From Arabidopsis thaliana (Eukaryota; Streptophyta; Magnoliopsida; Brassicales; Brassicaceae), in the NCBI RefSeq assembly GCF_000001735.4, contig NC_003070.9, forward strand, positions 27,389,971 to 27,453,970: a stretch of DNA of 64,000 bases, in the 5' to 3' direction. Below, piece after piece: positions 35,959-46,917 of this stretch; position 1 is the stretch's first letter, and each line of letters begins with the position of its first letter. The notes beneath the pieces were generated by a model that was not told where the DNA came from, made no database searches, and worked only from the letters and a program-made list of their open reading frames with translations. A program made the translations under genes and the position numbers.

Positions 35959-38520
35959 CGTAAAGACACGAGAGAAATTGATTTGGGTCTGTGTTGAAAG
36001 AATCAAAAACCCTAACGAGAACACGAAGAAGAATAAAATTAGAACAGAGAGAACGGGTCTAACGGAGTTTTCGTAGAGAGAGAGAGGAGAAGAAAGAGAG
36101 ATACTTTAATTGGTAGAGAGAGAAAGCTTGAAGAAGAGATTACTTGTGAACTGTAACAATTTGAGTTTCCTCCGCTTAGATAGAGAAGAAGAAAGAAGAA
36201 GAACAATGACGCGCAATTTATTTTCAGACAAAAACAAATATTATTAAAATTCAATCCGAAACCATCCAATAGGAAATTAGGAAACTGTTTTTGTAAATAT
36301 TAAAATAATATTTTAAATTAAAATAATATTTTAATTATGCATAAAGACATATAGATTATAGATCTTGAACAATTTATTTATGTATTTTTGGTAATATTAA
36401 TTGTTTTATTCTCACTATGGTCAAAAAGATGAAACATATTATAAATGGTCCACATCTAATAATTATACAGTTATCAGATGTAATAAGAAGAATTATGACA
36501 TACATTTAAAGATATTGGAAAAATATAGTTTGAACCGACAACATTATAGTACCATGTTGGTTGCAAAATTAAAAATGTTAATTGTTGCTAGATCATATGC
36601 TAGTTAAATATTTTTTATTTCTGTCAAAAATTAGCCTTTTGAGTTAAGTAAGTTTAGATTAGGATATAGTAGCAAATTAAAATCTGTTATAGGTGATGGG
36701 AAAAATTAGCATTTCTAAGTTTGTCTATTTGGTAGCTTACTCCAACTCCAACTAATAGTTGATTTTGTTAGTTAGCATTACTTATTAATGATAAATGATT
36801 TTGAGCTTATTATGGATGGCAAAATATTGTAGGGTCTCAAAGTCAACAAACGAATTAGAAAACGTCAATGCGAGGGTTATGGAGTGATTGTGAGAATTGT
36901 CTTCGTAATCATAAAATGTCAAAGGTTAGCTCCTTTTGTTTTGATAATTGAAGTGATCGTCACGTCGTGATAATTATTCTTGTATTCGATGACATTCATT
37001 GTTTAAAGGAAAACATAAAGATTGACCCAAATAAAGAGAGGAATACATCTTGTAAAAAAAGGAATGCATAAACCGTTGTAAAGTGAAACGAATTGGAGTA
37101 TTTATTTTTGCACCTTATCCTTAGTCCGCTTAACAAATTAAAAAAAAAAAAAACTATTTTAGTTGTCTCAAATATTTGGGCTTTCTTTTGCTTTTTAGTC
37201 TTTAGATCTTTTAACAGTTGGCTACAAACACTTCTAGAACTTTACAGATATAGAAGAATAATGGGGAAAAAATGTAATGCTTGATAATCAAATTCAAAGG
37301 TAAGAAGTAAAAACTAAGAAGAATGGTTCATTGTGTTCTCTTTCATTTTTGGATGGACTTTTCATTCTGTTTCTAGTTTATGCATTGCTAGGAAATGTGT
37401 TGGGCCAAACTTAAGTAGCCCACAAGAATAATGCAGACCAAAAAAAAAAGCCTGACTATTCGATTAACGGTCGACAAACATTATTCCATTATACACTACT
37501 TTGACAAAAAAAAAATTTTAAAAAAATTGTGTTTATCTAATGCCAATTCACCTTCGGTAATCACTTTTTATTCAACAAATAGCATTGGAATCGTCAAAAA
37601 TCAATTTATCCACAAGTATTTTTTTTGTTCAATTATGCGTCAAAATCTTATCAAACTTGTATTTAACATTTTGCCATTTTTTGAATTTTCTTTAAATACT
37701 TGCGAAAACTTTTGTAACTTGTGTTTGTGGTTACTCTAGTTTGAATGTCTTACCAGTTTCCGTGTACAAAAGTAAATTAGAAAAATTTACAGAGAAATTT
37801 CACAACTTTATCGACTTTTCAAACTAAAGAAATCAGATCAAATGTTTAGCTTATGACTCTTTCTCCTTATGAGTTGGTAATATCTTTGACTCTTGCTCTT
37901 GAATAAGAAAAACAATGTATCCGGCCAAAAAAAAAAAAAAAACTGCATATGACTTTATTGAATAAAGCACGAAGAAATTGGTCATGGCCAGTTGGCCACT
38001 TTAAATTGAATGATAGTATAGATAATGAAAAATATTTGGTCGAGATTATAACTGTACGTACGGTCGACGAACATATGACTCGGCAATGTATAGTAGCATA
38101 CGTTAACTACGTTGCGAACTCGATGATTGTCTACAGAACAAAACGTATAAAATATGTTCGAATCTTTCAACGGCGAATACTTTCAGCAAACAAAACGTTT
38201 TTATTAAATTATAAGGTACAAATACACAAATATATCTCCAGATTCTGTGACGTCGCATGTGTTATACAAAATAAATGAATAATTACTTTAGAATATATGA
38301 TTGCGACAAAAACAATTCCAAGATTTTATCCAAATTTATTTTTCAACTTTAGGATGGTTGATTGGTTATATGGGCGTTTACACGTAAACATGTCTCTAAA
38401 TGTAAATTTCACGTGATTTAAAACAATTTTCTGATGATTTAAGATAAACTCGGTTTTTCAGCGTAAATTTCACGTGATCTAGAAGGATGTACGGTGGCGT
38501 CTAGTCCTGGTTTGGACTAT
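35959..38520. other. AT-rich intergenic region
   Basis: SurE-like gene leader up to about 36240, then 2.3 kb of AT-rich DNA. Frames of 68, 102 and 109 codons (36401, 37431, 37949) have no recognisable domain and biased Asn/Ile/Lys content, as expected by chance. No transposon termini found before 38521. Confidence 0.5.
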
Positions 38521-39454
38521 GGCTCTGTTCGTTTGCCTGTCGCTGGCGACTAAAACCAGCGACAACAACCAAAAGTTGTTCGTTTGCCTGTCGCTGGTTC
38601 AGCGACCAAAAGTAGCGACAGTCGCCAGCGATCAGCGACCGCAATTTTTGGTCGCTGAAATTTTTAGCGATCAGTCGCTGGTTTCAGCGATTAGTCGCTG
38701 CTTTTGGTCGCTGGATCCAGCGACAAGCAAACGAACAACTTAGCGATCAAAAAATATAAATTAATAAATAATTAAAAATAATTAAATTAAATTAAATTTA
38801 AATAAATGTCTTTTTGCACTCTGAACGGTTGTGTCTTTTAATCGCAACTTTTTGTAAAAAATATTGACGGTTGTTTTTTCTCGCTTGTGTCTTTTATTGC
38901 AACCTTCCTATATTGTAATTCTCTGTCAAAATATTTACGGTTATTTTTTCCGGTTAGTTATATATATACTATTGAATAACTACAAAATTTATAATATGCA
39001 TCATTTGGAGTTAGATTTGTTTTAAAGAAATTATTATATAAACAAATTTATAATATTTTTCTCTGCGATATCACGAAGGGTTTGAGTTCTAGTTTAATTA
39101 AAATAATTCTTATTAAATTAAGTTAAAATAAATTAAATTCAAATAACATAAACTAATTATAGTAAAATTAAATTTGATAAAACTAAAATAAATAAATATA
39201 TTAATTTATTTTTCTCATGGTGTAGGATATATATGATTTATATTTTGATTTTAAAATATAAATTAGCACCAAAATAATTAATTTAAAAAAAAAATATAGC
39301 GACTGTTTATAACGACAATCAAACGAACAACACATCGACAATTATTAGCGATTGTCGCTGTAATTGGTCGTTGAATCTAGCGACAGACAAACGAACAATG
39401 TATGTTGTCGATTGTTGCTGTCGCTGGATCCAGCGACAGAGAAACGAACAGGGC
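38521..39454. mobile_element. Non-autonomous DNA transposon with foldback ends
   Basis: About 930 bp, AT-rich inside and without a coding frame. The left end GCTCTGTTCGTTTGCCTGTC and the inverted right end GCCCTGTTCGTTTCTCTGTC match at 17 of 20, and the match continues through GCTGG. Both ends are packed with CAGCGAC/GTCGCTG motifs, and AAACGAACA recurs at four or more places. Flanks read CTATG and ATATG, so a TA or 3-bp target duplication is possible but not settled. The superfamily cannot be assigned by eye; the ends look most like PIF/Harbinger or hAT MITEs. Confidence 0.75.
38574..38740. repeat. Inner foldback of about 40-bp arms
   Basis: AGTTGTTCGTTTGCCTGTCG at the left and its inverse CGACAAGCAAACGAACAACT at the right, with arms matching over about 39 nt. 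The loop is filled with further GTCGCTG/CAGCGAC inversions. Would form a long hairpin; sits inside the left end of the transposon. Confidence 0.85.
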
Positions 39455-39976
39455 ATATGCCTTCGAAAATATCTCATGTTAGGGTTAGGCCATGCAAATA
39501 TATTGGACACTTATTTTATTTTAATATGTGGTCTGAACTTATTTCTTTTTGAACAAAAACAAGAATATTGTTGTTTAAAATTTCCATGAAATGATTAAGC
39601 AATACATATACACCACAGAAAACAAACTCAGCTTCTTCTTAGCTAAGCAGGCTTAAGGGGCGGCTGGACTTATCTATAATAAAAATTTGAGTATCTAAAC
39701 GAATAAATTGGAGATATTCTTTTAGTGTTATCCTAATTATAGTTATAAAACAATTATAACCTTAGAAAGTTTCTTGGAAATTTAATGGTAATTTCATTAC
39801 CGTAAATAGTTTTTCTTTCTTCTTCACGTTTTTTTTTTTTTTTTGTTAAACTTCTTTTCTTTCTCTATAAAAACTAAAAAGCAAACTTCTCCTTTTTGGT
39901 ACACTTGCCAAATGCTCTCAAGCTCAAATTAGCCCAATAAAGAGAGAAAAACAAAACAATAAAAATATTAAAAATC
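39455..39976 (+). promoter_or_regulatory. Promoter and leader region of AT1G72890
   Basis: AT-rich. A T15-17 tract near 39830 and a CTATAAAAAC TATA box near 39864, about 110 nt before the ATG. No gene. Confidence 0.5.
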
Positions 39977-41747
39977 ATGAACACGATCTTTAAAAAATTA
40001 TCCTGTTTTAAGAAAAAGGTTAAATCTTTACGAATATTCGAATCCAGGTCACTCTCTTCTTCGTCTTCTTCCTCATTCACTCCTCAAAAGTTCGACGTTT
40101 TTCTAAGCTTCAGAGGCAAAGATACTCGCAAGAACTTCGTCAGTTTTCTCTACAAGGCGCTAGTATCAAAAGGGATTCGAACTTTCAAAGACGACGAGGA
40201 ATTGGAGAGAGGCCGTCCGATTCCGCCGGAGCTTCGCCAAGCAATCAAAGGGTCGAGAATCGCCGTGGTCGTGGTCTCTGTAACTTACCCTGCCTCGTCC
40301 TGGTGTCTCGAAGAACTCAGGGAGATTCTGAAACTTGAGAAGCTGGGTTTGCTCACTGTAATACCCATTTTCTATGAGATTAATCCTTCAGACGTGAGGA
40401 GACAGAGCGGAGTAGTCTCAAAACAGTTCAAGAAGCATGAGAAGAGACAGAGCAGAGAAAGAGTCAAATCGTGGAGGGAAGCGTTGACCAAATTGGCTAG
40501 TCTCTCCGGCGAGTGTTCAAAGAATTGGTATAAATCTCTGAAACTTTCTTAAAGATTGATGAATCGGGTCGATAGTTTCAGATTGAAATCTGTTGAATAG
40601 TTTCTCAAAGTTTCGATTTTTTCTCTGTTTCTCAAATTTAAGGTCTTTGTCTCTGTTTCTGTTTTAGGGAAGATCTGTCGAATCGTTTCTCAAAGTTTCG
40701 ATTTTTATCTCTGTTTCTCAAAGTTAGGATCATTGTTTCTGTTTCTCAAAGTTAGGGTCTTCGTCTCTGTTTCTCAAAATTAGGATCATTGTCTCTGTTT
40801 CTCAAAGTTAGGGTCTTCGTCTCTGTTTCTCAAGGTTAGGTCTTTTTGTCTCTGTTTCTCAAGGTTAGGTCTTTTTGTCTCTGTTTCTCAAGGTTAGGAT
40901 CATTGTCTCTGTTTCTTAAGGTTAGGGTCTTTGTGTCTCTGTTTCTCAAGCTTAGGATCTTTGTCTCTGTTTCTGTTTCAGGGAAGATGACTCGAAGCTG
41001 GTCGATGGAATTACTGAGAAGATATCAACAAAGTTGTTCTCGGAAAAACCAAGGAATGATAATATCCTAATTGGTATCGACCAACACATGGGGGAATTGT
41101 ATCCACTATTTAACCTGAATTCGAATGAAGATGTTCAAGTCATTGGGATTTGGGGAAGAGGAAGTAATGGTAGATCAGCACTAGCAAGCCACGTTTACCA
41201 AAACATCAAACATCACTTTGAAGCTCATTGTTTTCTCGAAGACGTGAGACGGATTTCGCTACATTTCCGTGACTCTCATTTACAAGATGAGCTTCTTTCA
41301 AATATGCAAGGAGAAGGTTTGACAACAAAGAACTGTCATAGGTGTCTTAAGACTATCAAAGCAAGGCTAAGGAACAAGAAGGTTCTTCTTGTGGCGAACG
41401 ATGTAGACAAACTTGAACAATTTGATGCACTTGCTGAAGAATTTAGCTGGTTTGGTCCTGGAAGCAGAATCATCATAACCACACAAGATAGACAATTGCT
41501 TATTTCATCAGTAGTGAGGAGTGTCTACGAAGTTAAGCTCTTGAGATGTTACGCAGTTCGTGAGCTCTTTAGGTCAAATGCCTTCAAAGAAAGAGAAAGA
41601 GACGATCCTGTTGGGTTCGACCAGTCTACATATCGAGCCATGTATATATCAGGTCATGTGTTTTTGACCTTGAGATATATTTTCACTTTGTTGTGTGATA
41701 GAGGTCAACTTAGAGAAAGGATAAATGCAATAGTACATAGTCTTTAG
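39977..41747 (+). CDS. TIR-NBS protein (AT1G72890, TN6)
   Basis: Exons 39977-40527 and 40982-41747 give 438 aa. It has an extra basic N-terminus of about 36 residues ([20 protein letters not shown]) and a Ser run before the TIR ([13 protein letters not shown]), not present in its neighbours. The catalytic Glu is kept in WCLEEL. The NB P-loop is GRGSNGRSA: the Walker A lysine is Arg. Kinase-2 reads VLLVANDVD and [16 protein letters not shown] weak GLPL-like GHVFLTL is near the end; no LRR. First gene of the plus-strand TN array. The intron is a pyrimidine-rich minisatellite. Confidence 0.9.
40617..40980 (+). repeat. Polypyrimidine minisatellite in AT1G72890 intron
   Basis: About ten to twelve units of roughly 30 nt around CTCTGTTTCTCAAAGTTAGG, alternating GTCTTCGT and ATCATTGT endings. 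Units from 40838 to 40950 carry AAGGTTAGG. Near the start, GTTTTAGGGAAGATCTGTCG (40661) imitates the true acceptor GTTTCAGGGAAGATGACTCG (40976), so the array seems to have grown out of the 3' splice site. Confidence 0.88.
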
Positions 41748-42060
41748 ATTCATTAATCCTTTTAGATACAAGGTGTTGTATTTAGGTCGAATAAGTTGGT
41801 TAGATTCAGGAATATTAACTTAATGTGTTTGTTTGTTCTATAGTGAATGTTACGCCATTTTTTTACATATGGATGTGCCACTTGTGTATGGATTTGTGTA
41901 CTATCCATTTGGTAAACTATTTTATTCTTAAGACGGTTCACAACAAATTCATTTAAACTTGTAATTGTTTTATAAATTACCTATATCAATCTCGTCCGTC
42001 AGTTGACTTAGTTGTAACCACCAGAAAAGTAAGATGATAATTTATGTTTATCCATGTTCA
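41748..42060. other. Spacer, AT1G72890 3' side
   Basis: 3' UTR and spacer without a supported gene. GTCAGTTGACTTAGTTGTAA at 41998-42017 contains a W-box and belongs to the conserved TN promoter block that follows. Confidence 0.45.
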
Positions 42061-42206
42061 TTTTCTTATTTTGGCGGCTCATCTTCTCTTTCTGAGTAGT
42101 TTAGTGAAACAGAAGCTGACAAACAAAAAATGAAAATGCCAGGAAACACACACTAGAGCAGAAGACTCCTAGTTCAACTTCTCTTGTGTTAATGTGCCTA
42201 TAAATA
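42061..42206 (+). promoter_or_regulatory. Conserved TN promoter block and TATA box, AT1G72900
   Basis: Contains CTGAGTAGTTTAGTGAAACA, CAGAAGCTGACAA and ATGCCAGGAAACACACAC, all repeated before the other TN genes. TATAAATA at 42199-42206 lies 40 nt before the ATG, leaving a very short leader. Confidence 0.75.
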
Positions 42207-42245
42207 TCCTTTGAGATATTCATAGAGTATCAGAAATAAAAAAAA

Positions 42246-43562
42246 ATGTCTTCTGCTACTGCGACTTATAACTACGATGTTTTTCTGAGTTTCAGAGGAC
42301 CCGACACTCGCCGCAAGTTCATCAGCTTTCTCTACAAAGAACTTGTTGGAAGGGACATTCGAACCTTTAAAGACGACAAAGAGCTAGAGAATGGCCAGAT
42401 GATTTCTCCGGAGCTCATACTCGCCATCGAGGATTCGAGATTTGCCGTCGTTGTTGTCTCCGTGAACTACGCTGCGTCTTCTTGGTGTCTCGATGAGCTC
42501 GTAAAGATCATGGATATCCAGAAGAACAAGGGTTCCATCACCGTGATGCCTATCTTCTACGGCGTGAATCCGTGTCATTTGAGGAGGCAAATCGGAGATG
42601 TCGCTGAACAGTTTAAGAAGCACGAGGCAAGAGAAAAAGATCTTGAGAAAGTGCTTAAATGGAGGCAAGCGTTGGCCGCTTTGGCAGATATCTCCGGCGA
42701 TTGTTCAGGGTGAAATTTCTTAACTTGGTGATAAAGATTGAATTGAATTTTAACCAAGTCGCCTTGGTCCAGTGGTAAAAGGAAGATAATTCCCGCCACC
42801 TGGTTTGATGGTTTCCCCGGACACTAAGATTAGTCTTCCGGTTTAGGAAAAAAAATAGATTGAATTTTTATTGTTAGATATGATTTGAAGAGATGCTAAG
42901 TTTCGATTATTTTTTATTTTTTTTGTCTATGTAGGGAAGATGACTCGAAGCTGGTGGACGTAATCGCTGACAAGATATCAAAAGAGCTGATGATAGTTAC
43001 AAGAATAAGCAATGGGAGGAACCTAGTTGGGATTGATAAACACATGAACGAACTTAACCGATTGATGGATTTGAATTCCAACAAAGGTAAGAGAATGGTT
43101 GGGATTTGGGCAAGAGGAGGAAGTTGTAGATCGGCTCTAGCTAAATATGTTTATCAGACATCCTGTCAACACTTTGATAGCCATTGTTTTCTTGGAAACG
43201 TGAAACGGATTTGTCAGGGTAACTACTTTGAAAGCCATCTACACAAAGAGTTTCTGGATAATATTCAAGGAGAAAACTCTAGCAAACAAAGTCTCAAGAA
43301 GCAAAAGGTTCTGCTTGTGGCAGACGACGTCGATAAGCTTGAACAGTTAGATGCTCTTGCAGGGGATTTCAGCGGTTTTGGTCCGGGGAGTGTTGTTATC
43401 ATCACTACAAAAGATAAGCAGTTGTTGATTTCTTATGGTATACAGCTTGTCTACGAAGCTGAGTTTTTGACATTCCAGAAATTTTGTCGTAGCTTCCGAT
43501 CATTGGCCTTTAAAAAGAGAGACGACATTTCTGCTGCGTTCGAGTGGGCTTTGTATATATAA
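42246..43562 (+). CDS. TIR-NBS protein, truncated NB (AT1G72900, TN7)
   Basis: Exons 42246-42709 and 42935-43562 give 363 aa. The first exon could read on to SGDCSG and stop, which would give a 155-aa TIR-only form if unspliced. [16 protein letters not shown], catalytic WCLDEL intact. [17 protein letters not shown], with first Gly, third Gly and Lys of the P-loop all replaced (A, C, R); kinase-2 [19 protein letters not shown]. It ends right after the RNBS-C region, with no GLPL, ARC2 or LRR. ATP binding seems unlikely. The intron carries a SINE-like insertion. Confidence 0.92.
42752..42856 (+). mobile_element. Short tRNA-derived SINE-like insertion in intron
   Basis: Absent from the equivalent introns of the sister genes. 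It opens ACCAAGTCGCCTTGGTCCAG, with a tRNA A-box-like TGGTCCAGTGGTAA, and ends in an A-rich tail. GATTGAATT flanks both sides (42738 and 42859), as a target duplication would. The B box is poor. The tRNA-like part cannot fold as a full tRNA, so this is not a tRNA gene. Confidence 0.6.
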
Positions 43563-44003
43563 AGCAATGAATTTTGCCACGGAATGTTTTAGCTCTCAAA
43601 GTAGAAGATCTGGTTATGAGAAAGTGTTGGAATCAGTTTAATAAGTTAGATCCCTTGAGTCATATGCATTAAGTTAACTAAACTTAATAAGTTGTGTGGC
43701 TTTCAAATAAGGTTGTTTTGTCTATTTTTGGAGTGGGTTCTCTTGGGGTGTATAAAAATGTCACTCTTCATTGGATTAAATAATATACAAATTTTTTTTG
43801 TTATAATCAAATTTGTGTATTTTAGTTATAACCTAAATGTTGTATGTCTCTTTCTAGACTTAAGAACTAAAGTCTATGTTTTCCTTAAAAACAAAGTTTG
43901 TATAATTTCTTGGGATTCCCATGACCATTTGTTCTTTGAATACCCGAATTCTCAAAGGCAGTTTGGTTGTCCCTCGCATCACATGTTTTCCATAGCCCTC
44001 TTC
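43563..44003. other. AT1G72900 3' side with block repeated at 51.4 kb
   Basis: 3' UTR and spacer. From about 43880 to 43968 the sequence (AAAAACAAAGTTTGTATAAT ... AAGGCAGTTTGGTTGTC) recurs at about 51422-51507 downstream of the AT1G72930 relic, evidence of shared duplication. Confidence 0.6.
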
Positions 44004-44215
44004 TGCACTTGCTAAAGAAGTTAATTGGTTTGGTCTTGGAAGCAGAATCTTCATAACAACACAAGACATGCAATTGCTTATTTCATCAATAGTGGGGAGC
44101 GTCTACGAAGTTGAGCTTTTGAGATGTTACAAAGTTCGACAGCTATTTAGGTTAGATGCCTTCAAACAAAGAGAGGATCATGTTGGTTTTGAGCAGTCTA
44201 CAGAGTTTTTAAGAA
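44004..44215 (+). pseudogene. Fragment of a TN-gene NB exon
   Basis: About 210 nt closely match exon 2 of AT1G72890 from its TGCACTTGCTGAAGAATTTA region onward: the translation [20 protein letters not shown] mirrors [20 protein letters not shown]. The earlier NB part and the TIR exon are missing here. So an eighth TN gene once existed between AT1G72900 and AT1G72910, or a piece was copied in. Confidence 0.8.
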
Positions 44216-44529
44216 TGTTAGAGCACCCTAAATGGGGGTTTCTAAACAAGTTTCTTAACAAAGAATAAAAAATTTATATGATTTAAATATTACATAAGTC
44301 TCTTAAATTTGATGAAACTTAGGCAAATTGTCTCTTAGTTAAGAGATAATTGGTCTTGGTTTCACCAAATTTAAGAGACCTATAATTAAAAATATTATTT
44401 ATCTATACTTACACTTTAATTTTGTTTAAGAGACTTAGGCTTAGAGACTACCATTGAGGATGCTCTTAAACAACCATTTTTAACATCTGGATGTACTAGT
44501 TGTTTGTAATACTGTTCTTTCCTTATAAG

Positions 44530-45190
44530 AAATAAAGAATACACCATTTGAAACCTGAAAGATGGCCAAGCTTGAGGCCTATTAACCACTCCAACTAGAA
44601 CCACGTCCTCCACAACACAGACAACTCTGCGGCTAACCATACTCTCCACCGCCCAGACAACGCAAAGAAAATGGGCTTCCAATTTAGTTTTAATGTTTGT
44701 GAATGCCGGATGACTATGCAGCAAAACATGTCCTGATTCCTCTCTTAGAACTCAGTAGACAACTGCCACAAAGTTTCTTTTAGACCAGGAGAAGCCAATA
44801 TTACACTGAGCCCTTTGACTTGTACCAGAAAACACATAAGTGACATAACCAGTAGGGCTAGTCCCTGTTTCAAGAGAATTTCTTTCAGACTACACTTCCT
44901 ACGCAGCAAACCAATCATCCACATCCTCTCTCACTTTCTTTATGGTTTCCAAAGCAGAGAATGTTTTTCCTTCAAAAAACATGAGGTTTCTATTTTTCCA
45001 AATTCTCCAAATAATCCATGGGAAGGGGCATGATAATGTGACATGCCTCAAATTTGTCTAGAGAAAATAGACTCTCCATCAAGACCACAAGTTGGCATCT
45101 GCAGTCCATTTTCACACCCCTATGCGTCAGAAGATCCATAACATGTACAACTCCACTTAGAATCTTCCAAAGAAAAACATTAATTTTTGG
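44530..45190 (-). mobile_element. Decayed LINE 3' end (RT tail and RNase H-like part)
   Basis: On the minus strand about 45030-44900 reads PWIIWRIWKNRNLMFF and ETIKKVREDVDDWFAA, typical of the end of plant L1-type (Ta11-like) reverse transcriptase proteins. Downstream, 44724-44530 reads LEAHFLCVVWAVESMVS and NRPQAWPSFRFQMV, as in the RNase H-like domain that follows. Frames are broken between the parts. Left border near 44530; right border uncertain. Confidence 0.65.
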
Positions 45191-45204
45191 TTTTAGTCTT
45201 GAGC

Positions 45205-45616
45205 TTCCAAACTTAATGTTTTAACTCGTTGGTTGAAAGTTGCACATTTGCTTAATCATCCTTATCAATTAGCCTTTCTCGTCCGTCAATTGACTTAGTT
45301 CTAACCATTCGTTTGATCGATAATCAAACAAACATTTGAATCTTCTTCAACCAATTAAATTAGACTACGAGTAACTAAATGCCAATACACGAGAAAAGTA
45401 AGAGGAGAATTTGTGTTCGTTAATATGTTATCCATACTCATTATCTTACTTTGGCGGCCCATCTATTCTCTTCCCTCTTTCTGAGTAGTTTAGTGAAACA
45501 GAAGCTGACAAGAAAAAATAGAAAATGCCAGGAAACACACAGTTAGCAGTAGGAAGACTCTTTGTTCTAGGATGACTCTTATAGGTCAACTCCTGTAGTG
45601 GTAGTGCCTATAAATA
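45205..45616 (+). promoter_or_regulatory. Conserved TN promoter block, AT1G72910
   Basis: Starts with GAGCTTCCAAACTTAATG, which is also found at the crossover junction near 48815. W-box TTGACTTAG near 45292, GGCGGCCCATCTATTCTC near 45452, CTGAGTAGTTTAG near 45480 and TATAAATA at 45609-45616, about 48 nt before the ATG. Nearly the same sequence precedes AT1G72930 at 49090-49458. Confidence 0.78.
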
Positions 45617-45663
45617 TCCTTGAGTTCTTTATTTCTATCACTCATTGAGAATCAAAAATCAAA

Positions 45664-46917
45664 ATGTCTTCTCATACTGCAACTAAGTACGATGTTTTCC
45701 TAAGTTTCAGAGGGCATGACACTCGCCAGAACTTCATCAGTTTTCTCTACAAAGAACTGGTTCGAAGGAGCATTCGAACCTTCAAAGACGACAAAGAGCT
45801 GGAGAATGGCCAGAGGATTTCGTCGGAGCTCAAACGCACCATCGAGGTGTCAAGATTCGCCGTCGTTGTTGTCTCAGAGACCTATGCTGCGTCTTCTTGG
45901 TGTCTCGATGAGCTCGTAACGATCATGGATTTCGAAAAAAAGGGTTCCATCACCGTGATGCCCATCTTCTACGGCGTGGAACCGAATCATGTGAGGTGGC
46001 AGACCGGAGTACTCGCTGAACAGTTTAAGAAACATGGGAGTAGAGAAGATCATGAGAAAGTGCTTAAATGGAGGCAAGCATTGACCAATTTTGCGCAACT
46101 CTCCGGCGATTGTTCAGGGTGAAATTTCGTAACTTGATTTTTTTTTTGAGTTGAATCAAAAAGATTGAATTTTTTATTGTTTGATTTGAATCGATGCTAA
46201 AGTTTGGATTTTTTTTTTTGTCTCTGTAGTGATGATGACTCGAAGCTGGTGGACAAAATTGCTAACGAGATATCAAACAAGAAGACGATTTATGCAACAA
46301 TAAACAATGGGAAGAATCTAGTTGGGATTGATACACACATGAAGGAACTAAACCGATTAATGCATATGAATTGCAACAAAGTTACTGTAAGAATGGTTGG
46401 GATTTGGGCAAGAGGAGGCGATGGTAGATCAGCTCTAGCTAAATATGTTTATCAGACATCTTGTCAACAGTTTGACAGCCATTGTTTTCTTGGAAACGTG
46501 AAAACGATTTCTCAGGGTCGCCACTCAGCGCATCTACACGACGAGTTTCTGAGAAATATTAAAAGAGAAGACTCTAACAAACAATGTCTTAAGAATCAAA
46601 AGGTTCTGCTTGTGGCAGACAACGTTACTAAGGTTAAACAGTTAGAAGCTCTTGCAGGGGATTTCAGCAGTTTTGGTCCTGGGAGTGTTGTTATTATCAC
46701 TACAGACAACAAGGGGTTGTTGAATTCTTATGGTATAACAGATGTCTACGAAGTTGAGCATTTGAAGTTTTGTGGAATCTTACGATCATTGGGCTTTAAA
46801 AAGAGAGCTGCTGCGTTCCAGCGGGCTTTGTGTAGAGCAAAGAGTTTTGCCACGGAATGTTTTTGTTGTCAAAGTAGTAGTATATCTGGTTATGGGAAAG
46901 TGACAGATTTAGTTTAA
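45664..46917 (+). CDS. TIR-NBS protein, truncated NB (AT1G72910, TN8)
   Basis: Exons 45664-46118 and 46230-46917 give 380 aa. [19 protein letters not shown], catalytic WCLDEL present. NB P-loop ARGGDGRSA (Lys to Arg, first Gly to Ala). Kinase-2 is [10 protein letters not shown], with both Asp after the first changed, so the site looks non-functional. [10 protein letters not shown] follows, and the end is a Cys-containing tail ([11 protein letters not shown]). This is the intact sister of AT1G72930 and shows what that gene looked like before it was broken up. Confidence 0.92.

Noticed and set aside
37949-38278. 109-codon frame in the AT-rich region
   Set aside because: No domain, unusual composition and no splice partners; expected by chance in 2.5 kb of AT-rich DNA.
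40846-41070. 74-codon frame across the AT1G72890 intron end
   Set aside because: Made of the minisatellite read through; the splice junction at 40981/40982 gives a clear TN frame instead.
42757-42830. tRNA gene in the AT1G72900 intron
   Set aside because: Only an A-box-like part; no cloverleaf, no proper B box, and an A-rich tail with flanking repeats fit a SINE-like insert better.
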